In this document: piece by piece, positions 25,364-33,910 of the stretch
How positions within the stretch are numbered: the stretch's first letter is position 1
How the letters are laid out: the number at the start of each line of letters is the position of its first letter
Source: Paraburkholderia madseniana
Lineage (GTDB): Bacteria > Pseudomonadota > Gammaproteobacteria > Burkholderiales > Burkholderiaceae
Assembly (NCBI RefSeq): GCF_009690905.1
Contig: NZ_VOSW01000026.1
Location: 33,726-97,725, forward strand
Direction of reading: 5' to 3'
Length of the DNA: 64,000 bases
Position numbers and translations under genes: made by a program
The notes under the pieces: generated by a model
The model's input: the letters and a program-made list of their open reading frames with translations, nothing else
Database searches by the model: none
What the model was told of the DNA's origin: nothing

Positions 25364-27073
25364 TTAGACAATGCCCCGTAACTTGCCATCGGCACGATTC
25401 GCCAGGATGTACTGCAGCTTGTCGAGCGATAGTGGCTTGGTCAGATGGAAATCAAAGCCGGCCGCCAGTGCCCTCGACTTGTCTGATTCGGATGCATAGC
25501 CCGTGAGCGCTACCAGTATGACGTCGTCGAATCTGCGATTCAGGCGAACAGTTCGCGCAACTTCGAAGCCGTCAATTTCCGGCATCCCCACGTCGATGAT
25601 GGCAACCTCAGGGTGCTTTTCAGACATCAGCCGTATGGCATCGCGCCCGTTGTCCGACGTTGTTACTTCATGACCTTCAAGCTCGAGCAAAACGCTCAGC
25701 GCCTTGAGCGCATCCTGATTGTCGTCAACGAGCAGGAGACGTGCCGGCTCGGGAGCTGCAGCGGTCGCGCTGGGGGCGCATGCGTCTGTATCTGCTGTCG
25801 TCCGGGCTATCGGCAAACGGAGTGTCACAACCGTGCCTTTGCCCGAGCCTTCACTCTGGATTGAGATTGTTCCATGGTGAAGCTCGACCATCCGCTTTGC
25901 CACCGCGAGTCCGATTCCCAGGCCGCCTTCGGAACGCGCCTGGCCAAGGGCAGACTGCGCGAATAACTCAAAGACGTGCGGCTGGACCGCGCTATCGATG
26001 CCCATGCCGTTGTCAGTGACGTCAATAACAATCAGCCCGGGTGCTTCTTCGCGCGAGTTGTTTGGCTCGACGCGGACGTTGAGCTCGATGGTGCCTCCGA
26101 CAGGTGTGTATTTCGCCGCGTTCGAAAGGAGGTTGCCCAGCACCTGGCTCAAGCGGACATGGTCAGCACGCACGGGGACGGGCTCGTCCAGCCCAGAGAT
26201 TTTGAGTGTGTGCCTGCGGGATACGATGTGATGTCTGATGGCTGTCACGGCATCAAACGTAATGTCGCTGAGTGACGTGTCGCTGTGCTTGATAGCAAGC
26301 TTGCCATGTTTCAAACGGGCGGCGTCGAGCAGGTCATCGACCAGCGTGCGCAGATGCCTCATCTGGCGTTGCGCGATAGTCAGCACTTCGACGGCTCTTT
26401 CGTCTTCGGCGCAAAGTCGTTTTGCTGCACTTATGGCGCCATCGATTGGCGTCATCGGATTTCGCAACTCGTGACTCAGCATGGCGATGAATTCGTTATG
26501 CCGCCGGTCGCTCTCTTCACCGCTGTCGCGCGCATTGACGATGGTCAACGCCGAGCCGGCGAAAACGGCGAGGTTTGAGAGCAGTCTGACGTCTTCAAGG
26601 TCAAATCTGCAATCCTCTGTGTGTGACATCACCCATATCGCTCCTAGCTCTGCATTCTCAGCCGTGATTGGAACGACTATTCCTTCCGGAAGGTCGACTC
26701 CCGGAAACGCAAGACAAGGGAACCGAGCCTGAGGGTTGACGAATAGTTGCGGTGTCTCCGCTTCCAGGGTTACCGCGCACGGGCACTCGTCCCATGCGGT
26801 CGTATGGCCGCGCAGGCCAGCGCAGAGCCCGGCAACTGCGAGCCACCTGAAGACCCGATTGTCGTCAGGTCCTTCGACAAGACTGATGCCAGCGCTGCCA
26901 GCATGGCAAAGTGTCAGAGCCGTATCCGCGATGGCCTGGAGGAATTCGGAGCGCGGGCCGGCCTGAGCTCGAGCGAGTGCCACAAGCGCCCGGTTCTCGG
27001 CCGCATAATCTGCGGCGCGGACCGGCCTGCGGGCGAGCTCATCCGTTTGACTGGGCGCGCGATTGCTTTCCAT
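25364..27073 (-). CDS. hybrid sensor histidine kinase / response regulator with N-terminal GAF domain
   Basis: 569 residues, soluble. A GAF-like sensor domain (about 40-180) contains cysteines in DECPCAVTLE. A HisKA domain follows with phosphoacceptor His201 in FIAMLSHELRNP. The ATPase domain carries the N box NLLSNAAKY (313-321), G1 DVTDNGMGI (351-359) and G2 GGLGIGLA (383-390). The C-terminal receiver domain has Asp494 in AIIDVGMPEIDG and Lys546. With no transmembrane segment it probably senses a cytoplasmic signal. No response regulator with an output domain is adjacent, so its target is unknown. It is a single-gene unit flanked by small ORFs. Confidence 0.92.
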   Translation of the reverse strand: MESNRAPSQTDELARRPVRAADYAAENRALVALARAQAGPRSEFLQAIADTALTLCHAGSAGISLVEGPDDNRVFRWLAVAGLCAGLRGHTTAWDECPCAVTLEAETPQLFVNPQARFPCLAFPGVDLPEGIVVPITAENAELGAIWVMSHTEDCRFDLEDVRLLSNLAVFAGSALTIVNARDSGEESDRRHNEFIAMLSHELRNPMTPIDGAISAAKRLCAEDERAVEVLTIAQRQMRHLRTLVDDLLDAARLKHGKLAIKHSDTSLSDITFDAVTAIRHHIVSRRHTLKISGLDEPVPVRADHVRLSQVLGNLLSNAAKYTPVGGTIELNVRVEPNNSREEAPGLIVIDVTDNGMGIDSAVQPHVFELFAQSALGQARSEGGLGIGLAVAKRMVELHHGTISIQSEGSGKGTVVTLRLPIARTTADTDACAPSATAAAPEPARLLLVDDNQDALKALSVLLELEGHEVTTSDNGRDAIRLMSEKHPEVAIIDVGMPEIDGFEVARTVRLNRRFDDVILVALTGYASESDKSRALAAGFDFHLTKPLSLDKLQYILANRADGKLRGIV

Positions 27074-27283
27074 GGCTGACAGAGCGACTGGAGAAATAGA
27101 GAAAGTTCGAAGGTCGGGATGCCGGGATGCTGCCAGCTCGACAGACGGGCGCCAGAGCGACGTTCTTCACGGCGGCGAATTTCACATTACGGGAGGGGCG
27201 GCGCAAAGTCAACGAGGGTTCGTACCTGCTTGCCTGCTGGCAAAGGTGGGCTCAGGCCACAAAGGGCAGCGACTTGAAATTGT

Positions 27284-27556
27284 TTATGGCGTCGCGATGG
27301 TCGCCTGCATAAGAGGTTGCTTTGCGGCCAACTTCTGTCTGTTGGCAGTCGGCGGAAATACGCACCAACTGCCGTCATCGTGCCTGAAGAAGAACAATGC
27401 GCGCGCTCCGGCTGGTGACGACGTCTCAACGCACACGTAGCGTCGCCCATTCCATCCAGTGCTACTGAATCTGGTCACATGAACAGGTGTCGCGGGAGCC
27501 GGTGCGAGCCACTTTTCGACCTGACAACGCAGGGACTGCCCGCTCGTGTTTTTCAT
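27284..27556 (-). CDS. small protein of the FFFRHDDG family, copy 2
   Basis: 90 residues from ATG 27556. It shares VEKWLAPAPATPVHVTRF, NGRRYVCVE and ALFFFRHDDGSWCVFPP with the protein at 15051-15269 and has an extra C-terminal tail (ANRQKLAAKQPLMQ). The function is unknown. Both copies lie on the minus strand downstream of other small genes. Confidence 0.62.
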   Translation of the reverse strand: MKNTSGQSLRCQVEKWLAPAPATPVHVTRFSSTGWNGRRYVCVETSSPAGARALFFFRHDDGSWCVFPPTANRQKLAAKQPLMQATIATP

Positions 27557-27769
27557 GTTCCGCTCCAGCAGTTTTCCCGTTCAGGTAACGGGACGGCTTC
27601 GCACTATTCACCTCCTTAACGCCGCAGACACCCACAGTGTTGACCAAGGGGTTGTGAGTTCTGAAACCGAATATTTCGAGTTAAGTGAGCTTTAGAAAAT
27701 TGCCCGGAGGTGCACGGCCGAAAGCATAGTCTGGTTTGTACCCTGAGTATCGAATCCGCACGTGGCTGC

Positions 27770-28498
27770 TCAAAGCGACGTTGTGAAGTCCGTCAGCCAC
27801 GGGGGGCTTGCAGACAGCAGCGCCGTCTCCAGCGTCTTGTCCAGCCCCGTAAGCACGAGCATGCCGACGGCGATGAACACCGCTCCGAGGATGGTTGTCC
27901 CTGCCGTTCCCACTGGGCCAAGTCGGCGTCGCAGCTTCTGCGTCGAGGTCCGGGAAAGGGAACCGAGAATCGTAAGCGGAAGGCTGGCTCCGATGCCAAA
28001 TATGCCCATCAACAGCGCGATACTCCCGAGACTCCTGCTTTGCGAGGCGAGTGTAGTGGCCGCGCCCAATGTGGGGCCGACGCAGGGACTCCAGACTGCT
28101 CCCAGAATCAGTCCGACCGCGAACTGGCCTGACAGGGTGTCGCCTCGTATCTTGCTCAACCAATTTTGACCCGAGCCACCGATTCCGGCGGCCGCGCGGA
28201 TGAAAATGGCCTGCAATCGGTGGGAAAACATCGCGAGCCCAAACAGAATCATCAGCACGGCGGCCACGCGACGAAAGAGTTCACTATCCACACCCAGCGA
28301 CGCGCCGACGCTGGCCACGAAAATCCCGATGACCGAGAACGACACGCCTAATCCAGCTGAGAGTGCAACGACCCCCAGCCGATGTGCCGCCAATGCAGAC
28401 GCAACGAGTACGGGAACAAGGGCGAGCACACACGGTGACAGCGTCGTCAGGGCCCCGGCCAGGAACCCGAGCGCGTACGTACCCGGCGTGAAGTCCAT
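27770..28498 (-). CDS. ccdA: CcdA/DsbD-type membrane reductant conduit
   Basis: 242 residues with six or more hydrophobic segments. Two cysteine-proline signatures, LSPCVLALVPVL near the N-terminus and WSPCVGPTLGAA in the middle, are the redox-active cysteines of the CcdA/DsbD transmembrane family that carries electrons from cytoplasmic thioredoxin to periplasmic partners. ATG 28498 overlaps the stop of the upstream thioredoxin gene by one base (TAATG), so the two are translationally coupled. The pair most likely forms a periplasmic thiol-reducing system. Confidence 0.88.
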   Translation of the reverse strand: MDFTPGTYALGFLAGALTTLSPCVLALVPVLVASALAAHRLGVVALSAGLGVSFSVIGIFVASVGASLGVDSELFRRVAAVLMILFGLAMFSHRLQAIFIRAAAGIGGSGQNWLSKIRGDTLSGQFAVGLILGAVWSPCVGPTLGAATTLASQSRSLGSIALLMGIFGIGASLPLTILGSLSRTSTQKLRRRLGPVGTAGTTILGAVFIAVGMLVLTGLDKTLETALLSASPPWLTDFTTSL

Positions 28499-28884
28499 TA
28501 CAGGGCTTTGGCGAACGTGTTTTTGATGTCCTGTTCGCGCGTCTGCCCCGTAGAGCGCGCAACTTCGTGGCCGCCCTTGAAGACAACGAATGTCGACTGT
28601 TGGCTCACTTTCATTGCCCGTTTCAGGGCAACTTCCTTGTCGTAGTCGGCCACGAAAATGGTCACGTCTTTCATTTCCGGGCTCGCTGCCAAACGGTCCA
28701 CAATGGGTTGTTGGACCTTGCAGGTCGGGCACCAAGTCGCGTGGAAGTAGACGACGGCAGGCTTCCCGTCGGCGTTCAGCCTGTCGAACCGGGCCTGGCT
28801 AAAAGGCTGCTCGCCAGCGAAAGCGATACTGACGACCAGTAACAAGCTCGTCGCGAGCAGATATCGGCGAAAAACGTTCAGCAT
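28498..28884 (-). CDS. exported thioredoxin-fold protein (CPTC active site)
   Basis: 128 residues. A signal peptide (RRYLLATSLLLVVSIAFAGE) precedes a thioredoxin domain with active site WCPTCK (Cys52 and Cys55) and the cis-proline region QQSTFVVFKGG, where Thr replaces the usual cis-Pro. The protein should lie in the periplasm and receive electrons from the CcdA protein encoded immediately downstream. Proximity to the merR group suggests, but does not prove, a role in metal or thiol stress. Confidence 0.87.
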   Translation of the reverse strand: MLNVFRRYLLATSLLLVVSIAFAGEQPFSQARFDRLNADGKPAVVYFHATWCPTCKVQQPIVDRLAASPEMKDVTIFVADYDKEVALKRAMKVSQQSTFVVFKGGHEVARSTGQTREQDIKNTFAKAL

Positions 28885-29075
28885 TACGGTCTACCCAGAG
28901 ATAAGCACAACCTTATTGTTAGACGTTCGAGAGACGAAATGATTGCGCCTCTTGCGTTACGATTGCCGGTAAACCGCAGGTAGCCTGCCGACCGCCGGCC
29001 CCGTCACACAGGTGAGCACTGTCCCGGTTGTGTCGGTGGCGGTGTGTGCTACCGGCACGCGTTGCGCTAACGCGC

Positions 29076-29486
29076 TCACTGGGTCAGCTCATCGCCGTTC
29101 ATGAGTGTGTCGATGAGTGGGCACGACACCGTGCCTTTCGACGTCGAGCAGCGCTGTACCAGTGTTGCCAACGCGGCTTCCAGCATGGACAAATCCTGGA
29201 TACGCTGGCGCACATCGACAAGCTTGTGTTCGGCGATAGCGCGCGCGGCGTTGCACGCCTGACCATCGTGCAGAGACAACAGCGCCTCCACCTCATCGAG
29301 CGAAAAGCCAAGCGACTGGGACCGCCTGATAAAGCGAAGCCTCGTCAGTACGGCTATCGGGTATCGGCGGATGCCGCCTGCTGGGCGGGGTGGCGCCGGC
29401 AGTAACCCGCGACGATGGTAGTACCTCACTGTTTCGATGTTGACCTCTGCCGCTTCAGCCAGTTGTCCGATGGTCATTTCCTGCAT
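29076..29486 (-). CDS. merR: MerR, mercury-type regulator
   Basis: 136 residues. The MerR winged-helix domain is at the start (MTIGQLAEAAEVNIETVRYY). Cysteines at 78, 113 and 122 (QACNAA, VQRCSTS, VSCPLID) are spaced 35 and 9 apart, as are Cys82, Cys117 and Cys126 that bind Hg(II) in classical MerR. It should repress and, with Hg(II), activate the divergent merT promoter. The gene is transcribed away from merT toward the thioredoxin and ccdA genes. Confidence 0.93.
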   Translation of the reverse strand: MQEMTIGQLAEAAEVNIETVRYYHRRGLLPAPPRPAGGIRRYPIAVLTRLRFIRRSQSLGFSLDEVEALLSLHDGQACNAARAIAEHKLVDVRQRIQDLSMLEAALATLVQRCSTSKGTVSCPLIDTLMNGDELTQ

Positions 29487-29493
29487 GGCGCGC

Positions 29494-29524
29494 TTGACTC
29501 CGTACTTAGGTACGCACCTAGACT
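29494..29524 (+). promoter_or_regulatory. MerR-controlled merT promoter with 19-bp spacer
   Basis: TTGACT (29494-29499) and TAGACT (29519-29524) are separated by 19 bases, the overlong spacer diagnostic of MerR-activated promoters. The spacer holds an interrupted dyad, CCGTAC-TTAG-GTACG (29500 onward), resembling the mer operator. It lies between the divergent merR and merT starts. Confidence 0.85.
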
Positions 29525-29553
29525 AGACTCAACCAGTCCGAAAAGGAAGTGCC

Positions 29554-29905
29554 ATGCGACCTCGCTGGGCCACTACCGGCTCCTTGTTAGCCGGAACTGC
29601 TGCCGCATTCGGGGCATCCGCCTGTTGCGCCGGCCCCTTGCTCCTTGTTGTGCTGGGAGTGGGGGGGCGCATGGGGCTCGCGCCTGACCGCGTTGCAGCC
29701 GTTCCAACCCCTATTTGTCGCCATATCCATCGCGTTTTTCGCGGTCGCTTTTCGCAGGCTCTACGCCAGGTCCGAAGAATGTGCGGTGGGCAAAGCCTGC
29801 GCCGTGCCCTCGGCGCGACATCGGCAGCGCTTCATTTTCTGGGTCGTGATGCCGGCCGCGCTCGCGCTGATGTCGTTCCCCCTGTATGCGCCGCTCTTCT
29901 ATTGA
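29554..29905 (+). pseudogene. merT: MerT mercuric transport protein, interrupted by +1 frameshift in a G7 run
   Basis: ATG 29554 follows AAGGAAG. The first 37 or so residues are MerT-like, with the vicinal cysteines GASACCAGPLL in the first membrane helix. At a run of seven G (29661-29667) the frame leaves MerT and enters an unrelated Arg-rich reading. Removing one G restores a full MerT: VLGVGGAWGSRLTALQPFQP, then FVAISIAFFAVAFRRLYARS, a second cysteine pair ECAVGKAC, and a third helix ending SFPLYAPLFY at 29905. MerT moves Hg(II) from MerP across the inner membrane. The gene is either inactive, phase-variable through the homopolymer, or affected by a sequencing error. Confidence 0.8.
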
Positions 29906-29914
29906 GCACCTGCC

Positions 29915-30208
29915 ATGAAGAAACTGATTGCTGTGCTCGTCGCGACGGCGCTGAGCGCATCCACGGCCCTCGCGGAGGAGCTTCGCAAGGTCACACTTGA
30001 CGTCACGAAGATGGATTGCGCTGTGTGTCCGATTACGGTTCGCAAGGCAGTTGAGAAAGTACACGGCGTGGCTTCGGCTAAGGTCGACTTCGCAGGCAAA
30101 CGCACGCAGGTAGTCTTTGACCCGAACAAGGCGTCGGTCGACGCGTTGACAAACGCTACCGCCACAACTGACTCCAGCTATCCGACTCACGTCAGGCAGG
30201 TGCAGTAA
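29915..30208 (+). CDS. merP: MerP periplasmic mercuric-ion binding protein
   Basis: 97 residues. A signal peptide (KKLIAVLVATALSASTALA) is followed by a heavy-metal-associated domain with the metal site DCAVC (Cys35, Cys38) and CPITVRKAVEKVHGV, typical of MerP. It captures Hg(II) in the periplasm and passes it to MerT. It starts 10 bases after merT, and its stop overlaps the next start (TAATG). No merA reductase gene is in the window, so Hg(II) imported by this system would not be reduced by locally encoded enzymes. Confidence 0.93.
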   Translation: MKKLIAVLVATALSASTALAEELRKVTLDVTKMDCAVCPITVRKAVEKVHGVASAKVDFAGKRTQVVFDPNKASVDALTNATATTDSSYPTHVRQVQ

Positions 30209-30420
30209 TGATTTCAGTCGTGTTGGATTCCAACATCACCTGTCCGGTGTGTGGGCACAAGAAAAACGAGACGATGCCGACCAACGCCTGTGTGTGGTTT
30301 TACGAATGCGAGCATTGCAAGGCAGTGGTCAGACCGAAACCCGGGGATTGCTGCGTGTACTGCTCGTACGGTACCAACAGGTGTCCGCCGATGCAGCAGT
30401 CTGACTCCTGCTGCGCCTGA
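30208..30420 (+). CDS. cysteine-rich protein with GDCCVYCSYG motif, mer-linked copy
   Basis: 70 residues with 11 cysteines (positions 12, 15, 28, 34, 37, 48, 49, 52, 59, 68, 69). It has CPVCGHKKNE, FYECEHCKA and GDCCVYCSYGTNRCPP. Similar small ORFs close many merT-merP clusters and have been noted there without a firm function. Its one-base overlap with merP indicates coupling. The cysteine pattern fits metal binding, perhaps cytoplasmic Hg(II) buffering in place of MerA, by inference. A degenerate paralogue lies at 12972. Confidence 0.82.
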   Translation: MISVVLDSNITCPVCGHKKNETMPTNACVWFYECEHCKAVVRPKPGDCCVYCSYGTNRCPPMQQSDSCCA

Positions 30421-30669
30421 CCAGGTTCACGCAATTGGCCAGGCGCGACGCCGAGACAGGACGCCCCGACAGTCACCGTTTCCGGAAGCAGGAGTAAAGA
30501 AACAGCTGGTTGGAACCAGCCGGCGTGTGGGGGTCTTCGAGTGCGCCTGTTACCCATTCGAATCCTGTACCGGATTCGTCCGAGAGCTGCTGAGCGTCGT
30601 ATCGCGTGCAAGAGCGCAATTGGTCGAAACGACGGCGGTCAGTCGCGCAATTCAGCGCTTCGCTAGAGG

Positions 30670-32517
30670 TCACGCCTCCAATTCGGCTGTCCGCTTGGGC
30701 TTCGCTGCGGGTCGCGCTTCCGTCGCACGCGTCGACGCCTCCAACCAGAACACCAACTCGGCGTTATTCGTTTTCCCCGCTGGCGAGAAGTACGTGTCCT
30801 GCCACGAGTCATCCTCATGCAGTCCCTGCCAGCTATCCTTGGTCCCATGCTGCGCGAGAAGGTAACGCCAGCGGTAGTGGTCGTACACATCGAGCACGTG
30901 AACTGCATACGCAGATGCCAGGCTGACGTTACCTTCAATGATAAGGAGGTTCTCATCGTTGGTGGACGACGCCTTGTTGCCGAGGTTGTGGCTTCCGACA
31001 ACCACGGTGCAGTTCTCGGGGTCAAACGGGTCAATGACAACTATTTTGTCGTGAATGACGGCGTGACCGGCTCTTGCGAGTTCCTTTTCCCAGACGCCGA
31101 ATGCGTCATTTACTCCTTCGGTTGGAATCACCTGAGCGGGGTCCGCTGGCCTCGTATTGTTGTTGTGAAGGTCGATGACGAAGTTGCCCGCGCGGTCTGC
31201 ATTGGTGAGTGCGCCCCGGATGAAAAGTGTGCTGTTCTTTTCCTGCGCTGACGCAGCCGCGTCAATGATGCTGGGCTGGCCTGGGTCGAAAGCTAAGAAC
31301 AGCACCGCTGATTTTGCGTTCTCGATGCGCGCATACACATTCGCCATATCCGGCGGCGTCACGCCTTTCGCCTTGTTCTTCTGCGGCGTGTTCGGTGAGA
31401 ACCACAGCGTTGCTTTCTTCGCGCCGGGAATCTCCACGGCGATGGGGGATGCGTTTTCCGTCCGGAACGTCTTGCTCTGTAGTGCATGAGGGTCCGTGCC
31501 CGCGTCTAGCGTATCCTTCTTGAGCGCATCCCAATAGTTCGAGTAAGCGTTTGCCAGTGTTGGAGAGCGCAGCACGATGCTGTTATTCGTTTGTGCGCAC
31601 AGCCCCGTCGGCGTCCAATTGGTCGAGCCAGTCAGCACGGCCGCCGGCTTGCCATAAGCATCGACGTAAAGCATGAACTTGTTGTGCCCGATATGGCTGC
31701 CGTCGGGCAGCATCCGGTCTATCACGTCGACTCCGGAATGATGGAGCGCTACTCGTGCGGGCGCGTTTTCCTTATCATCGTGCGTCGTGCTGTCGTAGGT
31801 GTTCGACAGAATCAGATGCAATTGTTTGTTGCTGACCAGAGATGCTTCGAGTTGTTTGTCGGCGAGCTCATACAATGCGCCGTAACAGCTTCCACCGTGC
31901 GCTTTTGCCTCCACCAGCAGCGATGGCAGCACTGTGACCAGGTCGCCGGCCAGCGACTTTCGCAGTGGGTCATTGGCGTCGGCGATGCGTTTGAGCAGAG
32001 CGCCAGAGTCCGGCAAATCGGCCTTGCTCTTGGGGAGCTGACGGGCTACGGCCTGCGTGGCAAGTATCCCCCGATTGAAATAGCATTTGATGGCTTCAGG
32101 GTCTTCCTGCGGACCGTGTTCGGCCGTCAGACTGACTGGGTTCGAAAAGAGAGCGCTTACGCCTGTGAGCGGCGACAGCTTCGGCGACGCATCTTTGCTG
32201 AAGGTCCCCTGAAGTGGGATGATTTGATAGATGTAGCTGCCCTGTGTATGCGCATCCCGTGCATACAGGTCCTTCCAGAAGAACTTCTGGATTGGGCCCT
32301 GAGCGGTTGTTTGTCCGGATTGTCCCGAATTCGGATTGCTCGGAAAGCCGGCCATAGCGGGCAGCGATACGCCCTGTGGACTATCGCTTTCGAGATTCGC
32401 TTGTGATGCATCAATGCGTCGGACATCGAAGCCAACGCAATCTGGAAGCTTGTGTTCGAATGTCCATGCCACAAGAATAATGTCGTTGTTCGAGAGAGCA
32501 ATACACTTTGTCGACAT
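30670..32517 (-). CDS. phospholipase D-fold protein with two HKD motifs
   Basis: 615 residues from ATG 32517, which follows AAGGAGATACGC. Two phosphatidyltransferase motifs are complete: HNKFMLYVD with GSTNWTPTG (His near 278) and HDKIVVIDP with GSHNLGNKASSTNDEN (His near 489). An N-terminal domain of about 200 residues is not recognised. No signal peptide or membrane segment is seen, so it is probably cytoplasmic or exported by a specialised route. PLD-fold enzymes include lipases, nucleases and type VI effectors, and the sequence does not decide between them. It is isolated from neighbours by about 250 bases on one side and 440 on the other. Confidence 0.85.
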   Translation of the reverse strand: MSTKCIALSNNDIILVAWTFEHKLPDCVGFDVRRIDASQANLESDSPQGVSLPAMAGFPSNPNSGQSGQTTAQGPIQKFFWKDLYARDAHTQGSYIYQIIPLQGTFSKDASPKLSPLTGVSALFSNPVSLTAEHGPQEDPEAIKCYFNRGILATQAVARQLPKSKADLPDSGALLKRIADANDPLRKSLAGDLVTVLPSLLVEAKAHGGSCYGALYELADKQLEASLVSNKQLHLILSNTYDSTTHDDKENAPARVALHHSGVDVIDRMLPDGSHIGHNKFMLYVDAYGKPAAVLTGSTNWTPTGLCAQTNNSIVLRSPTLANAYSNYWDALKKDTLDAGTDPHALQSKTFRTENASPIAVEIPGAKKATLWFSPNTPQKNKAKGVTPPDMANVYARIENAKSAVLFLAFDPGQPSIIDAAASAQEKNSTLFIRGALTNADRAGNFVIDLHNNNTRPADPAQVIPTEGVNDAFGVWEKELARAGHAVIHDKIVVIDPFDPENCTVVVGSHNLGNKASSTNDENLLIIEGNVSLASAYAVHVLDVYDHYRWRYLLAQHGTKDSWQGLHEDDSWQDTYFSPAGKTNNAELVFWLEASTRATEARPAAKPKRTAELEA

Positions 32518-32955
32518 GCGTATCTCCTTGGTGTCGCGAGGCATCCGCGACTTGATGCGGTCGCTCGCTGAGCAGCCGCGTGGTATTTACGACGGGGTTG
32601 GGATGAGGGAACGACAAGTCACCGGCACGGTGTGTCGGCCGTCAAATGGTTGCCTGGTGGCTTGAACGTTTGATGACGGCCTGACAGGACGCGATGGCCA
32701 CCATGCTTCGGAAGCACGCCAGCGACCCTGATGGCTGCATTGACCGTTTGTAAGTATTGACCGCGATGACTCGTGTGTATTCAGAAGCGCGAACGAAATG
32801 CCAGACCGTATTAATTTCCAGGCGTGCGTCGTTGTACGATTGAAATAGGGTCAAACACACCGTCTAGTAAGCAAGCGCTGTTGAAGTATGTTGAAAGCAG
32901 GTCGTGGACTTCTGTAGTTCCTTTCTACGTTGCTGTATCCGAAGGCGTTCCAGAC
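32518..32955. other. intergenic region between divergent genes
   Basis: About 440 bases between the PLD-fold gene and the CHAD gene. A leftward frame at 32642-32860 (ARLEINTVWHFVRASEYTRV) looks partly protein-like but starts at GTG without a ribosome binding site. No promoter assigned. Confidence 0.35.
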
Positions 32956-33872
32956 ATGAGCTCGCACAATTCTGCTCCGGCGATGGAAGAACCTGACGCC
33001 TCCGCTTCGGGCTCTGTCAAAGAAAGGCCCCTTGCGGAGTCGATAAGCGTAGCCACATCTGCGGCCGAAGCGTTCACTATCCTTGCCACCGCGACCGCTG
33101 CAGAAGCCATTCGTCGCGCCCATGCACTCCGCGCGAAAGCGGACCCCGAGGTCCTCCATAAGCTTCGTGTAGCGCTGCGTCGATTGCGTTCGCTGTATTG
33201 GGCCTACGAACCGCTGCTTGACAGGAAAGACTGCACGCTTCAACGGGAGGAGTTCAAGTATCTGGCTAATGCAGCGGGTAAAACCCGAGACTGGGATGTG
33301 CTGCGTGACGTTCTTTCAGGCGAGGAGCCAACGCGGCTATCGTTTGGCCCGCTGCTTCGCGTGGTGGGCGAGCACCGGGCCGCTGCACTGTCGTTCAGTC
33401 GCAGAACGATTCGCGGCGCCGGCGTCGAAGATATATTGCACGGCGCATTGTCCTCCGCGCAACAACAACTGAACTCACAAGTTGTGAATACGATGCTCGC
33501 AGAATTTGCAGAATCGCGAGTGGATGTCGCCGAGAAGGCGCTGAAGAAGAAGGTAAAGCGTGCGATTCAACCTGAACATCCAGGCTACGCCGCGCTGCAC
33601 GAGGTACGAATCGCAGGGAAAAAGCTTCGATATTTGCTCGAGTTCTTTGCTCCGGTGCTCGACGGCAGCCATCGGAAAAAACCGAACTGTTGACCGGGGT
33701 GCAGGAGGAGTTGGGTAAGCTCAATGACCTAGTCGTCAGCGAGACGCTGCTGCGCCAGTATTCGTTCCAGCTAGGCGACCCGGACGCTGTGAAAGAGGCG
33801 GTGGCATTTCTCGGCGCCCAGAAAAAGCGACACATGCGCGCCGCTCACAAAATGCTTCGCAACGTATGGTGA
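32956..33872 (+). pseudogene. CHAD-domain protein broken by -1 frameshift in an A6 run
   Basis: From ATG 32956 the protein reads as a CHAD domain: AIRRAHALRAKADPEVLHKL, RVALRRLRSLYWAYEPLL, and VRIAGKKLRYLLEFF. It then stops after DGSHRKKPNC at 33693. The remainder of the domain, TELLTGVQEELGKLNDLVVS to KKRHMRAAHKMLRNVW, is in another frame through 33872. Adding one A to the six-A run at 33676-33681 joins them. CHAD proteins bind inorganic polyphosphate and are often found on PHA or polyphosphate granules. Either a true pseudogene or a homopolymer sequencing error. Confidence 0.75.
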
Positions 33873-33910
33873 GCAGTTGGCCGCCAAGCCTAGCGCTTTC
33901 CGCCGTGTGC

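Noticed and set aside
30541..30580. TTCGAATCC segment resembling a tRNA T-loop
   Set aside because: The flanking bases cannot form the T-stem and no acceptor, D or anticodon arms are found.
32642..32860. 72-residue leftward ORF starting at GTG
   Set aside because: No ribosome binding site and the C-terminal half looks random; listed only as intergenic content.
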